A stretch of 64,000 nt of DNA from Verrucomicrobiota bacterium. GTDB taxonomy: Bacteria > Verrucomicrobiota > Verrucomicrobiia > Chthoniobacterales > Chthoniobacteraceae. The first letter of the stretch is position 1. Each line of letters opens with the position of its first letter. Location: assembly GCA_009885995.1 (NCBI GenBank), contig VFJQ01000008.1:1-64000 (forward strand), in the 5' to 3' direction. This document shows, one piece after another, positions 44,601 through 52,001 of the stretch. A program made the translations under genes and the position numbers. The notes under the pieces were generated by a model. The model was given only the letters and a program-made list of their open reading frames with translations, ran no database searches and was not told the DNA's origin.

Positions 44601-45331
44601 TTGTGGGAGCTTCCCGCCATCACGATCTTCCCGTCGCCCTGCAGCGCCATGTTGCCGTAGTCGTCGCCGCTGCCGATCGCCGTGGTCACCTTGCCGGTGC
44701 CCGTAAAGGTCGTGCCCGTCGCCCCGAAGCCCGCAGTGTCCAGACTCCCATTCGCATTGTAGCGCACCACCGCGAAGTCGGCGTTGCTGCCGTTGTAGGA
44801 ATATCCCCCGACCACGATCTTCCCGTCGCCCTGCACCGCCACCGTGGAGGCGACGTCGCTGACGCTGAGGACCGTGGTCACCTTGCCGTCGCCATCGAAG
44901 CTCGTGTCCAGCGTCCCATCCGTATTGAAGCGCGCCACCGCGAACGTGGCGACGCTCCCGTTGTCCGTTTGCCCAGCCACGACGATCTTCCCATCGCTCT
45001 GCACCGTCACGCTGTAACCGTAGCCGCTGTTGCCGCCGAAGCCGGCGGTCGCAATCCCGTCGCCGCCTCCGAAGCTCGTGTCCAGCGTCGCATCGGCATT
45101 GTAGCGCAAGACCACGAGGTCGTAGATGCTGCCGTTGAGCACATATCCCGCCACGAGGATCTTCCCGTCGCCCTGCACCGCCACGGCCTGGCCGCTGTCG
45201 TCGCTGGTGCCGATGGCGGTGGTCACCTTGCCGGTTCCGTTGAAACTCGGATCCAAATCCCCCGGCGCAGCGAGAGCGCGGATGGATGCGAGCAGGGCGA
45301 GGCACAGGATCAGATGGCGGAGGTAGTTCAT
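41645..45331 (-). CDS. Secreted delta-60 repeat / fibronectin-like / Ig-like surface protein
   Basis: A 1228-residue exported protein with a signal peptide (MNYLRHLILCLALLASIRALA). Residues about 25-430 hold seven delta-60 repeats, each with a core like VQGDGKIVVAGSSHNGS and DFAVVRYN, probably a beta-propeller. About 430-720 carries three fibronectin-like modules (FEYGPTTLYGSTS, YHYRMVASN). An Ig/cadherin-like segment follows (PPVAVDDPFIIFGEDALKVL, NDTDPDGDAL), with a strand-rich C-terminal region seen in other verrucomicrobial secreted proteins. No sorting signal is evident at the C-terminus (TNTGRITILAQ). An adhesion or matrix role is likely but unproven. Start at ATG 45331. Confidence 0.88.
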   Translation of the reverse strand: MNYLRHLILCLALLASIRALAAPGDLDPSFNGTGKVTTAIGTSDDSGQAVAVQGDGKILVAGYVLNGSIYDLVVLRYNADATLDTSFGGGDGIATAGFGGNSGYGYSVTVQSDGKIVVAGQTDNGSVATFAVARFNTDGTLDTSFDGDGKVTTVLSVSDVASTVAVQGDGKIVVGGYSYNGSNADFAVVRYNANGSLDTAGFGATGTTFTGTGKVTTAIGSGDDYGNMALQGDGKIVMAGSSHNGSNNDFAAVRYNTNGTLDTTFNGTGKVTTPIGSGGDAGSRVVVQGDGKIVVAGSSSNGSNDDFALVRYTTTGALDTSFGGTGKVVTAIGSGADNGQNLVVQGDGKIVVAGSSNNGSNFDFALARYNVNGTLDTTFNGTGKVTTAIGSGEDLARGVALQADGKIVVSGRSHNGSNFDFVVARYLASDPPAAATATPTAVTGTSATLQGAVNPSGVAATAYFEYGPTTLYGSTSPVQNLAAGGSVVNVSGPISGLTPGGTYHYRMVASNAGGTARGLDQSFQATPAVGENPTAAPTVTTGGFSTAMSTSVTIQGTVNPNGGTTQAQVEYGSTTSYGSVSAPAQNVGNATVVANVSLPVTGLQPLTTYHYRVIASNSLGSSGGVDQTFTTAGIPPEVHTVAADPVASTSATLRAEVTANTGATSVAFLYGTSADVLTQIAPVPGGFPASNVAQSVALALPTGTLANTTTYFYRAIATSGAGTTNATEVLSFTTQNGPPVAVDDPFIIFGEDALKVLANDTDPDGDALLIASVQTPTDQQLGTAVKSTDGKQITFTPGDFFPTSADGDSFTYTIDDGHGGTDEGAVQVYSIRVLKGLYTGLIGGTGDGADQSGRLDIMITATGQVTGSFTWQGQVYPFKGAPLDSSGRLTVTKQKSGLPAGQVAVVEITLQLDPATRLLTGTLTDTETTPATVVQAKVTGTAGAEDLADLAEAGIYTSYIDPGVAEFAPAEGAPEAGASAVLLPKGVGFTQITVTRGGRRPARFAGRMPDDQPFTSGVRALAKALRGGGYTFRNDALYRTRNARGRVENRGFVSGDVGFSKSGSQFNSELNWERGAGVGTRFPAGFRTGVAGLRATLNAIKYGRPAPGVLPGGIVNDTRAQNAKVELRDESDPAAPILIVRNLKLTRSGSGPVRVKVEPANAALNVEKLKLSINPAKGTFTGSFVHPNDAALPAPPVRKFSGVFKNQDGQGVFTGPTTNTGRITILAQ

Positions 45332-45557
45332 GGCGGGTCTGGTCAAGGTCGGCCCGGTCCTCAGCGGTGCGCCGCGCCGGATGTGGTGGTGGTGATAAGC
45401 GCGGAGATGAATGTTTGCACCCTCATTCTGCGCCGCGGACGCCGGTTTGGATGCAGGATACTTTCCCGATCGCTCGCCCGTCATCCGCCCCGCGTTTCCC
45501 GCGCGACCAGGCTACTCCCGATTGCCAAAGTCGCGGGCGGCAGGTAACTTCCGCGCC

Positions 45558-45788
45558 ATGTCCACGATCACCATTGCGCTGGCCGACGACGACCTCGATT
45601 TTCTACGCTCATATTCATCTGCGCAGGGGATGTCGGCCGAAGCGTTCCTCGCCCAGCAGGCGCACAATTTGCGCGGGCAGCTCCGGCAACCACTGCACCC
45701 TGAGGTGACTGCCGCGACCGGGATCATCGCGCCAGAGATCGCTGCGGAGGATGAGCACCGTGAGGCGCTGGCGAGGAAGCACGAGTGA
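45558..45788 (+). CDS. Putative antitoxin of a PIN-domain toxin system
   Basis: A 76-residue acidic protein beginning MSTITIALADDDLDFLRSYS, with a short predicted strand then helices, and a charged C-terminus (EIAAEDEHREALARKHE). Size, placement and GTGA overlap with the downstream PIN-domain frame are typical of VapB-like antitoxins. An in-frame extension upstream lacks such features and is left out. DNA binding to its own promoter is expected from the class, not seen directly. The gene appears intact although the toxin is frameshifted. Confidence 0.7.
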   Translation: MSTITIALADDDLDFLRSYSSAQGMSAEAFLAQQAHNLRGQLRQPLHPEVTAATGIIAPEIAAEDEHREALARKHE

Positions 45789-46211
45789 CGGTGACGATCG
45801 ATCTCAATGTGCTGCTGGATGTATTCCAGCAGCGGCAGCCGCACTATGCGGCTTCGGCGGCGGTGGTGAGCCTGGTCGCCGCGGGAAAGCTGGCGGGAGT
45901 GTGCCCCGCGCATGCACTGACCACGCTCTATTACCTATTACCTCGTCCGCAAGCACGCCGCGAAGGCCGATGCCGAATCGGCACTGGATGCAGTTCTCGC
46001 GCGTTTCCAAATCGGGAACCTGGACACGGCTGGCTGGAATAAAGCTCGGGGCTTGTCGTTCGCCGATTTCGAGGATGCGGTGGTGGCCGTGGTCGCGGAG
46101 GCAACCGGGTCCGCCTTCATCGTGACGCGCAACGAAAGTGACTTCGCTGCCTCGGCGGTTCCCGCGATCACGCCGGCAGATTTCCTGAGCCGGCATCCCC
46201 CGGTGCCTTGA
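45785..46211 (+). pseudogene. PIN-domain (VapC-like) toxin, frameshifted by a 7-bp tandem duplication
   Basis: The frame opens MTVTIDLNVLLDVFQQRQPH with the first PIN acidic residues, and runs to LTTLYYL. It then hits a tandem repeat, TATTACC TATTACC (45929-45942), which shifts the frame and leads to an early stop at 46042. If one 7-bp copy is removed, the frame continues as LTTLYYLVRKHAAKADAESA and so on to FIVTRNESDF, typical of PIN C-terminal strands, ending at TGA 46211. The repaired product would be 139 residues. As written, the toxin is truncated and probably inactive. The GTG start overlaps the antitoxin stop. Confidence 0.85.
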
Positions 46212-46262
46212 GCGCATCCCGCTGCTGACTGCCTGCGCCCGACCGCAGCATGCACGAAGGAT

Positions 46263-47558
46263 TTATCCCAGCCCGAGGCGGCGGAAGGTATCGTCCACGT
46301 GCGCGAAGTGGATCTCGAGCGAGCAGAGGTGGTCGATGTCGGCTCGGGTGAGGTGCTTTGCGACCTCTGGCTCGGCGGCGAGATTTTCCTGGAGCGAGAC
46401 GCTGCCCTGCCACGTGGCCATGGCGGCACGCTGGACGGCTTCGTAGGCGGCTTTACGCTCGCAGCCTTTGCGCGTCAGTTCGAGCAGCACGGACTGGCTG
46501 AAGTAGAGGCCTTTGGTCAGGCGCAGGTTGCGCTCCATGTTTTCGGGATACACGAGCAGCCGGTCCACGAGCTTCGTGAGCGTCACGAGCATGTAGTCCA
46601 CGAGGATGCAGGAGTCCGGGAAGATGACGCGCTCGACCGAGCTGTGACTGATGTCGCGCTCGTGCCAGAGCGCGACGTTTTCCAGCGCCGCCATCGCATT
46701 GCCCCGGACGAGCCGGGCAAGGCCGGAGAGCTTCTCGCCGGTGATGGGGTTGCGCTTGTGCGGCATCGCCGAGGAGCCTTTTTGCCCGGCGGAAAAATAC
46801 TCCTCCACTTCGAGCACCTCGGTGCGCTGGAGATGGCGGAACTCGGTGGCCCAGCGGTCGATGCTCGATGCGATCACGGCCAGCACGGTGTGGAACTCCG
46901 CGTGCCGGTCGCGCTGCACGACCTGCGTGGAGAGCGTCGCCGCCTTCAGCCCGAGCCGCGTGCAGACCGCCTCCTCGACGCGTGGGTCGAGGTGCGCGTG
47001 CGTGCCGACGGCGCCGCTGAGTTTGCCGACACGAATGCGCGGCTGGACCTGCTCGAGCCGCTCCAGCGCCCGGCTGAATTCATCGAACATCAGCGCCAGC
47101 TTCAGCCCGAACGTGACGGGCTCCGCGTGAATGCCATGCGAGCGCCCGATCATCGGCGTCGTCTTGAACTCCTTCGCCCGCCGCGCGATCACCACTCGCA
47201 GCTCGCGCAAATCCGCGAGCAGGAGGTCCGATGCTTGCGACATCTGCACGGCCAGCGTGGTATCGAGCACATCCGACGAAGTGAGCCCCTGGTGCATCCA
47301 GCGGGCGGCGGGCCCGACGTAGCTGGCGACGTTTTCGAGGAAGGCGATCACATCGTGGTTCGTCCGCTTCTCGATCTCCATGATCTCGGCGAGGTCGAAC
47401 TTGCCCTTCGCCCGGATCGTCCGCGCGTCATCCGCCGGGAGCACGCCGATCTCCGCCATCGCCTCGCAGGCGAGCACCTCGATCTCCAGCCAGATTTCGT
47501 ATTTGCGCTGGTCGGCCCAGAGGGCGGCCATTTCAGGTCGGGTGTATCGTTCGATCAT
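46263..47558 (-). CDS. purB: Adenylosuccinate lyase
   Basis: A 431-residue fumarase/aspartase-superfamily enzyme cleaving SAICAR and adenylosuccinate in purine synthesis. The signature GSSAMPHKRNPITGEKLSGL holds the catalytic loop serine. Other motifs are TSSDVLDTT and GRSHGIHAEPVTFG. Length and start (MIERYTRPEMAALW) are typical of the bacterial short form. It stands alone on the minus strand next to the broken toxin gene. Confidence 0.97.
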   Translation of the reverse strand: MIERYTRPEMAALWADQRKYEIWLEIEVLACEAMAEIGVLPADDARTIRAKGKFDLAEIMEIEKRTNHDVIAFLENVASYVGPAARWMHQGLTSSDVLDTTLAVQMSQASDLLLADLRELRVVIARRAKEFKTTPMIGRSHGIHAEPVTFGLKLALMFDEFSRALERLEQVQPRIRVGKLSGAVGTHAHLDPRVEEAVCTRLGLKAATLSTQVVQRDRHAEFHTVLAVIASSIDRWATEFRHLQRTEVLEVEEYFSAGQKGSSAMPHKRNPITGEKLSGLARLVRGNAMAALENVALWHERDISHSSVERVIFPDSCILVDYMLVTLTKLVDRLLVYPENMERNLRLTKGLYFSQSVLLELTRKGCERKAAYEAVQRAAMATWQGSVSLQENLAAEPEVAKHLTRADIDHLCSLEIHFAHVDDTFRRLGLG

Positions 47559-47630
47559 GGAAAGGGCGCGCAGGATGCGAAGCCGCGCGCCGCTGCCAAG
47601 GGAAACTTCCGCCTTGCCCGAAAAGCATAA

Positions 47631-47654
47631 GGCCGCGCCCTCACGGACGCGGCC
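47631..47654 (-). terminator. Intrinsic terminator after the 59-residue protein gene
   Basis: A stem GGCCGCG (47631-47637) with CGCGGCC (47648-47654), extendable by flanking AAG/CTT pairs. On the minus strand it is followed by TTATGCTTTT. It sits about 37 bases after the small protein's stop and 72 bases upstream of purB, insulating purB from upstream transcription. Confidence 0.7.
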
Positions 47655-47691
47655 CTTGGAGATTGTTGCGCTCGGAGGCGCGGGGCGCCGG

Positions 47692-47871
47692 TTAGACCAA
47701 CCGGGCGCGAACTTTGCGGCCCTGGCTGTTCAGGGTGACGCGACCGCTTTCCAGCAGGTCGGCGACCGCAGCGACGGCTTCCTGATTGTTCCGGCTGACG
47801 CTGCTGACCGCCAGGATCAGTTCACCGAGACTCGGGCTGCGGCGGTTGATTTTCTTGAGTGGCTTTTTCAT
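47692..47871 (-). CDS. Small basic conserved-looking protein, 59 residues
   Basis: A 59-residue protein beginning MKKPLKKINRRSPSLGELIL and ending GRKVRARLV. The N- and C-termini are strongly basic, flanking a predicted helical centre (NNQEAVAAVADLLESGRV), which suggests a nucleic-acid-associated role (inference). It has its own intrinsic terminator, supporting expression. An in-frame upstream extension is unlikely because the ATG at 47871 follows a purine-poor, AT-richer leader. No named family is recognised. Confidence 0.65.
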   Translation of the reverse strand: MKKPLKKINRRSPSLGELILAVSSVSRNNQEAVAAVADLLESGRVTLNSQGRKVRARLV

Positions 47872-48075
47872 AATTTGTGGGGCGTTCTGTGTAGCTCGCC
47901 TTCTACTTAAGCTTCGGGCGTGCCAGCGTTGTTTTGGTCTCACGGTGTCTCTTGAATCCTCAGACGCACCATCCTCGGGAGGCGTTCAAAAAAATATTAT
48001 TTCGCAGCGTTAAGAATCCTCGCCACCGCTCCTGCGTTGCCAAAACCGCTCGCTCCGCGTTTCTTTCCAGCCCCG

Positions 48076-49836
48076 ATGTCCATCTACCGCCGCGCGCTTG
48101 CTTACTACCGGCCGTTCCTCCGGCAGACCGTGCTGGCAGTGATCCTGAACGTCGCCGCCATCATCTTCGGCCTGCTGCGCCCGTGGCCCTTCGCCTACAT
48201 CGTGGACCATGTCCTCCCGGGGAAGCTGGCGCCGGTGCTCGGTTTCGATTTCGCCGGCTGGACGCCTGTGCAGATCGTCGCCGCGCTGTGCGGGCTGATG
48301 GTGCTCATCCACCTCGCATCGGGCCTGCTGAACCTCGCCGGCGGTGTCATTTTCCTGCGCGTCGGTCTTCAGGCTCTGCTGCGGCTGCGGACGGAAATCT
48401 ACGCCTACCTCCATTCGCTCCCGCTCAAATTCCACGACCAGCGCCGCAGCGCCGATTCGAGTTTCCGCGTCGCCTACGATTCGCAGTCCATCCAGTCCTT
48501 CTACGCGAAGGCGATCTTCATTTTCCAAAGCAGCTTCTCGATCGTCAGCACCTTCGCGCTGATGTGGAGGCTCGACCATCAACTCACGCTGCTCTCGCTC
48601 GGCGTCATCCCCTTCATGGTGCTTGTGATGATTCGCTACGCACACCGCATCCGCGCCGCCTCGACGCACATCGCCGAGCGCGAGAGCGACGTGCTGACCG
48701 TGGCGCAGGAAGGCCTCAGTTCGATCCGCATGGTGCAGGCGTTCGGGCAGGAGGAGCGGGAAGTGGCGCAGTTCCGCACCAGCGCGAGCCAGAGCCTCGA
48801 AGCCAGCCTGCGCATGAATCTCGTCTCGATGAAAAGCGCGCTCGTCATCAGCAGCCTCATCGCGGCGGGCACAGCGGCGATGTATTGGCTCGGCTCGAAC
48901 CACGTCCTCGGCGGCACGCTCCGGCTCGGCGAACTGATCTGGATGTCGTCCCTCCTGCTCATGCTCTACCAGCCGCTCGAAGCCCTCACTCAAGTCGCCT
49001 GGGCGCTCGAGACCGCCGCCGCCGGCGCCGCGCGCTGCTTCGAGGTGCTCGACCGCGCGGACGATGTGCCCGACGCGCCCGGCGCGCAGCCGCTCGCTCG
49101 CGCGAAAGGCGGGATCGTCTTTGAGCACGTGGCCTTCTCCTACGACGAACAGCACCCCATCCTGCGCGACGTGAACCTCCACCTCATGCCCGGCGAAACG
49201 GTCGCCTTCGTCGGCGGCACCGGCGCCGGAAAAAGCACTCTGCTCTCGCTCGTCCCGCGCTTCTACGACCCGACCGGCGGACGCTTGCTCATCGACGGGC
49301 AAGACCTGCGCACGGTCACCAAAAAGTCGCTCCGTGAGCACATCAGCATCGTGCTGCAAGACACGCTGCTCTTCTCCACCACGATCCGCGAAAACATCGC
49401 CTACGGTCGCCCCGACGCGAGCGAGGAGGAGATCGTCGAAGCCGCGAAGCGCGCGCAGGCGCACGACTTCATCATGGCCACGTCGGATGGCTACCGCTCG
49501 CAAGTCGGCGAACGTGGCGGCCACCTCAGCGTCGGCCAGCGCCAGCGCATCGGCATCGCCCGCGCCTTCCTGAAAAACGCGCCCGTCCTCATCCTCGACG
49601 AACCCACGAGCGCGCTCGATCCCACGACCGAGTCCGCGATCATGCAGACGCTCGAGGAGCTCATGCGCGGTCGCACCACGCTCATCATCACGCACCGCAT
49701 CGCCACCATTCACGGCGTGGATAAAATCGTCGTCCTCGCAAACGGCACCGTCGCCGAGGAAGGCCGCGGTCCGGAGTTGGTCACGCGCGGCGGCGTGTAT
49801 GCCGGGCTCTATCGCTCGGCGCATCTGGAGGGGTGA
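48076..49836 (+). CDS. MsbA-like ABC exporter (fused permease-ATPase)
   Basis: A 586-residue half-transporter. About six membrane helices (residues 15-310) precede an ATPase domain with Walker A GGTGAGKSTLL, Q-loop ISIVLQDTLLFSTT, Walker B APVLILDEPTSALD and H-loop IITHRIATI. The signature motif is LSVGQRQR rather than LSGGQ. Homodimers of this type export lipids, peptides or drugs. Position immediately before kdsA and the lpt genes favours lipid A or LPS-precursor flipping. ATG at 48076. Its stop is 44 bases from the kdsA start. Confidence 0.9.
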   Translation: MSIYRRALAYYRPFLRQTVLAVILNVAAIIFGLLRPWPFAYIVDHVLPGKLAPVLGFDFAGWTPVQIVAALCGLMVLIHLASGLLNLAGGVIFLRVGLQALLRLRTEIYAYLHSLPLKFHDQRRSADSSFRVAYDSQSIQSFYAKAIFIFQSSFSIVSTFALMWRLDHQLTLLSLGVIPFMVLVMIRYAHRIRAASTHIAERESDVLTVAQEGLSSIRMVQAFGQEEREVAQFRTSASQSLEASLRMNLVSMKSALVISSLIAAGTAAMYWLGSNHVLGGTLRLGELIWMSSLLLMLYQPLEALTQVAWALETAAAGAARCFEVLDRADDVPDAPGAQPLARAKGGIVFEHVAFSYDEQHPILRDVNLHLMPGETVAFVGGTGAGKSTLLSLVPRFYDPTGGRLLIDGQDLRTVTKKSLREHISIVLQDTLLFSTTIRENIAYGRPDASEEEIVEAAKRAQAHDFIMATSDGYRSQVGERGGHLSVGQRQRIGIARAFLKNAPVLILDEPTSALDPTTESAIMQTLEELMRGRTTLIITHRIATIHGVDKIVVLANGTVAEEGRGPELVTRGGVYAGLYRSAHLEG

Positions 49837-49880
49837 GGAAAGGACTTGGCGGGCGGAGCGGTTCGGGTAGTGCGTGGGGG

Positions 49881-50699
49881 ATGCCGCCAACTTCGTTTTC
49901 CATCGGCTCGCTCACGCTCGGCGCGGGCGAGCCCGTTTTCATCCTCGGTCCATGCGTGATCGAGAGTGAGGAGTTCGTGTGGAAGATGGCGCGGGCGCTG
50001 CGCGAGATGACGCAGGCGGCGGGGGCGCAGTTCGTTTTTAAGGCCAGCTACGACAAGGCGAACCGCACCTCGGTGAAGTCGTATCGTGGGATCGGCGTGC
50101 GCGAAGGCTGCGCGATCCTCGGGGCGATCGGGAAGGAACTCGGCGTGCCGGTGACGACGGATGTGCATTCGCCGGAAGAGGCGCGCGTGGCGGCAGAGTG
50201 GGTCGACATCTTGCAAATCCCCGCCTTCCTCTGCCGGCAGACCGATCTCATCCAGGCGGCGGCGGAAACGGGGCGCGTGGTGAATGTGAAGAAGGGGCAA
50301 TTTCTCTCCCCGTGGGAGGTGAAGAACATCGCCGACAAGCTCGTGGCCTTCGGTGCGAAGAAGTTCTTCTTCACCGAGCGCGGAACGACCTTCGGCTACA
50401 ACAACCTCGTCGCGGACATGCGCTCGCTTTACTGGATCCGCGAGCAGGGCTTCCCGGTGATCTTCGACGCGACACACTCGGTGCAGCGGCCCGGCGGAGG
50501 CGGCGACAAGACGAGCGGCGATGGCGTGCTCGCGCCGGTGCTCGCGCGGGCGGCGATGGCGGCGGGATGCGACGGCGTCTTTATCGAGACGCATGAGAAT
50601 CCGGCGCTCGCTCTGAGCGATGGGCCGAATCAAATTCCGCTGGCGGATCTTCCGCGGCTGCTGTCACAATTGCGATCAATCAATGCCCTCGTCGCGTAA
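49881..50699 (+). CDS. kdsA: 2-dehydro-3-deoxyphosphooctonate aldolase (KDO-8-P synthase)
   Basis: A 272-residue enzyme condensing phosphoenolpyruvate with arabinose 5-phosphate to make KDO-8-phosphate for the LPS inner core. Motifs include FILGPCVIES, FKASYDKANRTS, TDVHSPEEA, VKKGQFLSPWEVKN and FDATHSVQRPGG. The ATG at 49881 gives the usual length. A GTG at 49833 overlapping the exporter stop is possible but adds a Gly/Ser-rich leader unlike the family. The NIADK...TERG region suggests the enzyme should be compared with metal-dependent and -independent forms. Overlaps the lptC-like gene by 17 bases. Confidence 0.96.
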   Translation: MPPTSFSIGSLTLGAGEPVFILGPCVIESEEFVWKMARALREMTQAAGAQFVFKASYDKANRTSVKSYRGIGVREGCAILGAIGKELGVPVTTDVHSPEEARVAAEWVDILQIPAFLCRQTDLIQAAAETGRVVNVKKGQFLSPWEVKNIADKLVAFGAKKFFFTERGTTFGYNNLVADMRSLYWIREQGFPVIFDATHSVQRPGGGGDKTSGDGVLAPVLARAAMAAGCDGVFIETHENPALALSDGPNQIPLADLPRLLSQLRSINALVA

Positions 50700-51297
50700 G
50701 CTGCTCACCCTTTTTGCCTTCGTCGCAGCGGCTTCGCTCGCGAGTGCGCAGCAAGGCGGCGATGCGAAGAAAAAGACTGGCTCCGACTCGCTCAAACAGC
50801 GCGAGACGAAGAAATCAGCGGCGGCCAAACCGAAGGAATCCGCGAAACCAAAGGAGGTCGCCAAAGCGGAGGAGAAAAAGCCGCTGCCGAAGCTCTCGCT
50901 GCCGCTGCCGAAGGGCTACGAATCGAAGGACGTGGTGATCCCTTACACCGACGGAACCGGCAAGAAATCGATGGTCTTCCGGATCGGCGTCGGGATGCGG
51001 CTCGACGACGAACACGTGAACATGAGCAACCTGCTCATCGAGATGTTCGACGAACAGGGCCAGCAGGAGATGACGATCGAACTGCCAGCTTCCCAACTCA
51101 GCCTCAGCACCCGCACGATCACGGGAAATAAAAGTGTGACAATCAAACGAAGCGACTTTCAACTCACCGGACAGACCATGGAATTCAACACCGAAACCAA
51201 GCAGGGTTGGATCAAGGGCGACGTGAAAATGATCATCTTCGATCTCAGCGAGAAAACCGGCGAGGGCGCGCCGAAGAAAGAGGGCAAGGGATCATGA
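50683..51297 (+). CDS. LptC-like LPS export protein
   Basis: A 204-residue exported protein with an N-terminal signal or anchor (MPSSRKLLTLFAFVAAASLASA), a Lys/Ala/Glu-rich linker (about 30-65), and a strand-rich domain (about 75-195). Order kdsA, this gene, lptA, lptB is the conserved place for lptC. The strand patterns (IELPASQLSLSTRTI, TGQTMEFNTETKQGWIKGD) resemble the beta-jellyroll repeats of LptC/LptA. Sequence identity to named LptC cannot be judged by eye, so the call leans on context. Confidence 0.65.
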   Translation: MPSSRKLLTLFAFVAAASLASAQQGGDAKKKTGSDSLKQRETKKSAAAKPKESAKPKEVAKAEEKKPLPKLSLPLPKGYESKDVVIPYTDGTGKKSMVFRIGVGMRLDDEHVNMSNLLIEMFDEQGQQEMTIELPASQLSLSTRTITGNKSVTIKRSDFQLTGQTMEFNTETKQGWIKGDVKMIIFDLSEKTGEGAPKKEGKGS

Positions 51298-52001
51298 TTT
51301 CGCGAGTTTTCTCAGCCGCCGCCGTGGCTGTGCTGGCCAGTGCTGGGCTCGCACTGGGGCAGCCGGTCGAAGAACAGAAGCTGCCGCGACTCGATGTGTT
51401 CAGCGGAAAACGTCTGCCGCTCGGCTACGAGGGCACGCCGCTCGCCAAGCCGAAGAAGGAAAAGGAGGAGAAGAAATCGAAGGGCCAGACAGAGATCACG
51501 GCGCTGGAAGCGACCTTCGACCAGAAGACCCGCGAGGCGGTGTTCATCGGCGATGTGATCGTGAAGGATCCGGAGTTCACCGTGACGTGCGATCGGTTGA
51601 CGGCGTTTTTGAAGAAGCAGAATGAAGGCGCGGCGCCCAAGGCGGTGCCGGCTGATCCGCCGCCGGCAAACCGGGAAGCCGCGCCAGAAGGCAAGGGTGG
51701 CGGACTCGACCGCGCAATCGCCGAAGCGGCGAAAGGCAAGGAGGTCGCCATCACTCAGGACAAGTTCGAGGCCGACGGCACGATCACGAAAAACATCGGC
51801 CACGCGAAGAAGGCGACCTACGACGCGAAGACGGGCGACATCGTGCTGACCGGCAATCCCAGCGTGCAGCAAGGGATCAACCTCTGCGTTGCGCAGTCGG
51901 ATGAAACCGTGATGACCTTGAACCGAAGCGGCCGGATGCGCGTCGAGGGACCGCATAAGACCACGATCAAGGACACAAACACCGTTGACGCAGCCCGTTG
52001 A
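51294..52001 (+). CDS. lptA: LptA/OstA-like periplasmic LPS transport protein
   Basis: A 235-residue protein with a signal peptide (MISRVFSAAAVAVLASAGLA). The OstA-type beta repeats read EITALEATFDQKTREAVFIG and PEFTVTCDRLTAFLKK, then ATYDAKTGDIVLTGNPSV after a Gly/Pro/Ala linker (about 120-150). LptA bridges the inner- and outer-membrane parts of the LPS conveyor. The ATG at 51294 overlaps the preceding stop (ATGA), and its stop overlaps the lptB TTG. The long disordered insert is larger than in E. coli LptA. Confidence 0.8.
   Translation: MISRVFSAAAVAVLASAGLALGQPVEEQKLPRLDVFSGKRLPLGYEGTPLAKPKKEKEEKKSKGQTEITALEATFDQKTREAVFIGDVIVKDPEFTVTCDRLTAFLKKQNEGAAPKAVPADPPPANREAAPEGKGGGLDRAIAEAAKGKEVAITQDKFEADGTITKNIGHAKKATYDAKTGDIVLTGNPSVQQGINLCVAQSDETVMTLNRSGRMRVEGPHKTTIKDTNTVDAAR

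Noticed and set aside
44040-45265. Regular repeats of about 170 bases that could suggest a CRISPR or satellite array
   Set aside because: They encode in-frame delta-60 protein repeats without conserved short repeats and unique spacers.
45751-46125. Alternative plus-strand frame over the PIN toxin
   Set aside because: It is a shadow frame. The toxin's own frame before the 7-bp duplication and the shifted frame after it together make the PIN domain.
49833-49880. GTG 49833 as kdsA start overlapping the exporter stop
   Set aside because: The added leader is Gly/Ser-rich and unlike KdsA N-termini; ATG 49881 gives the usual length.
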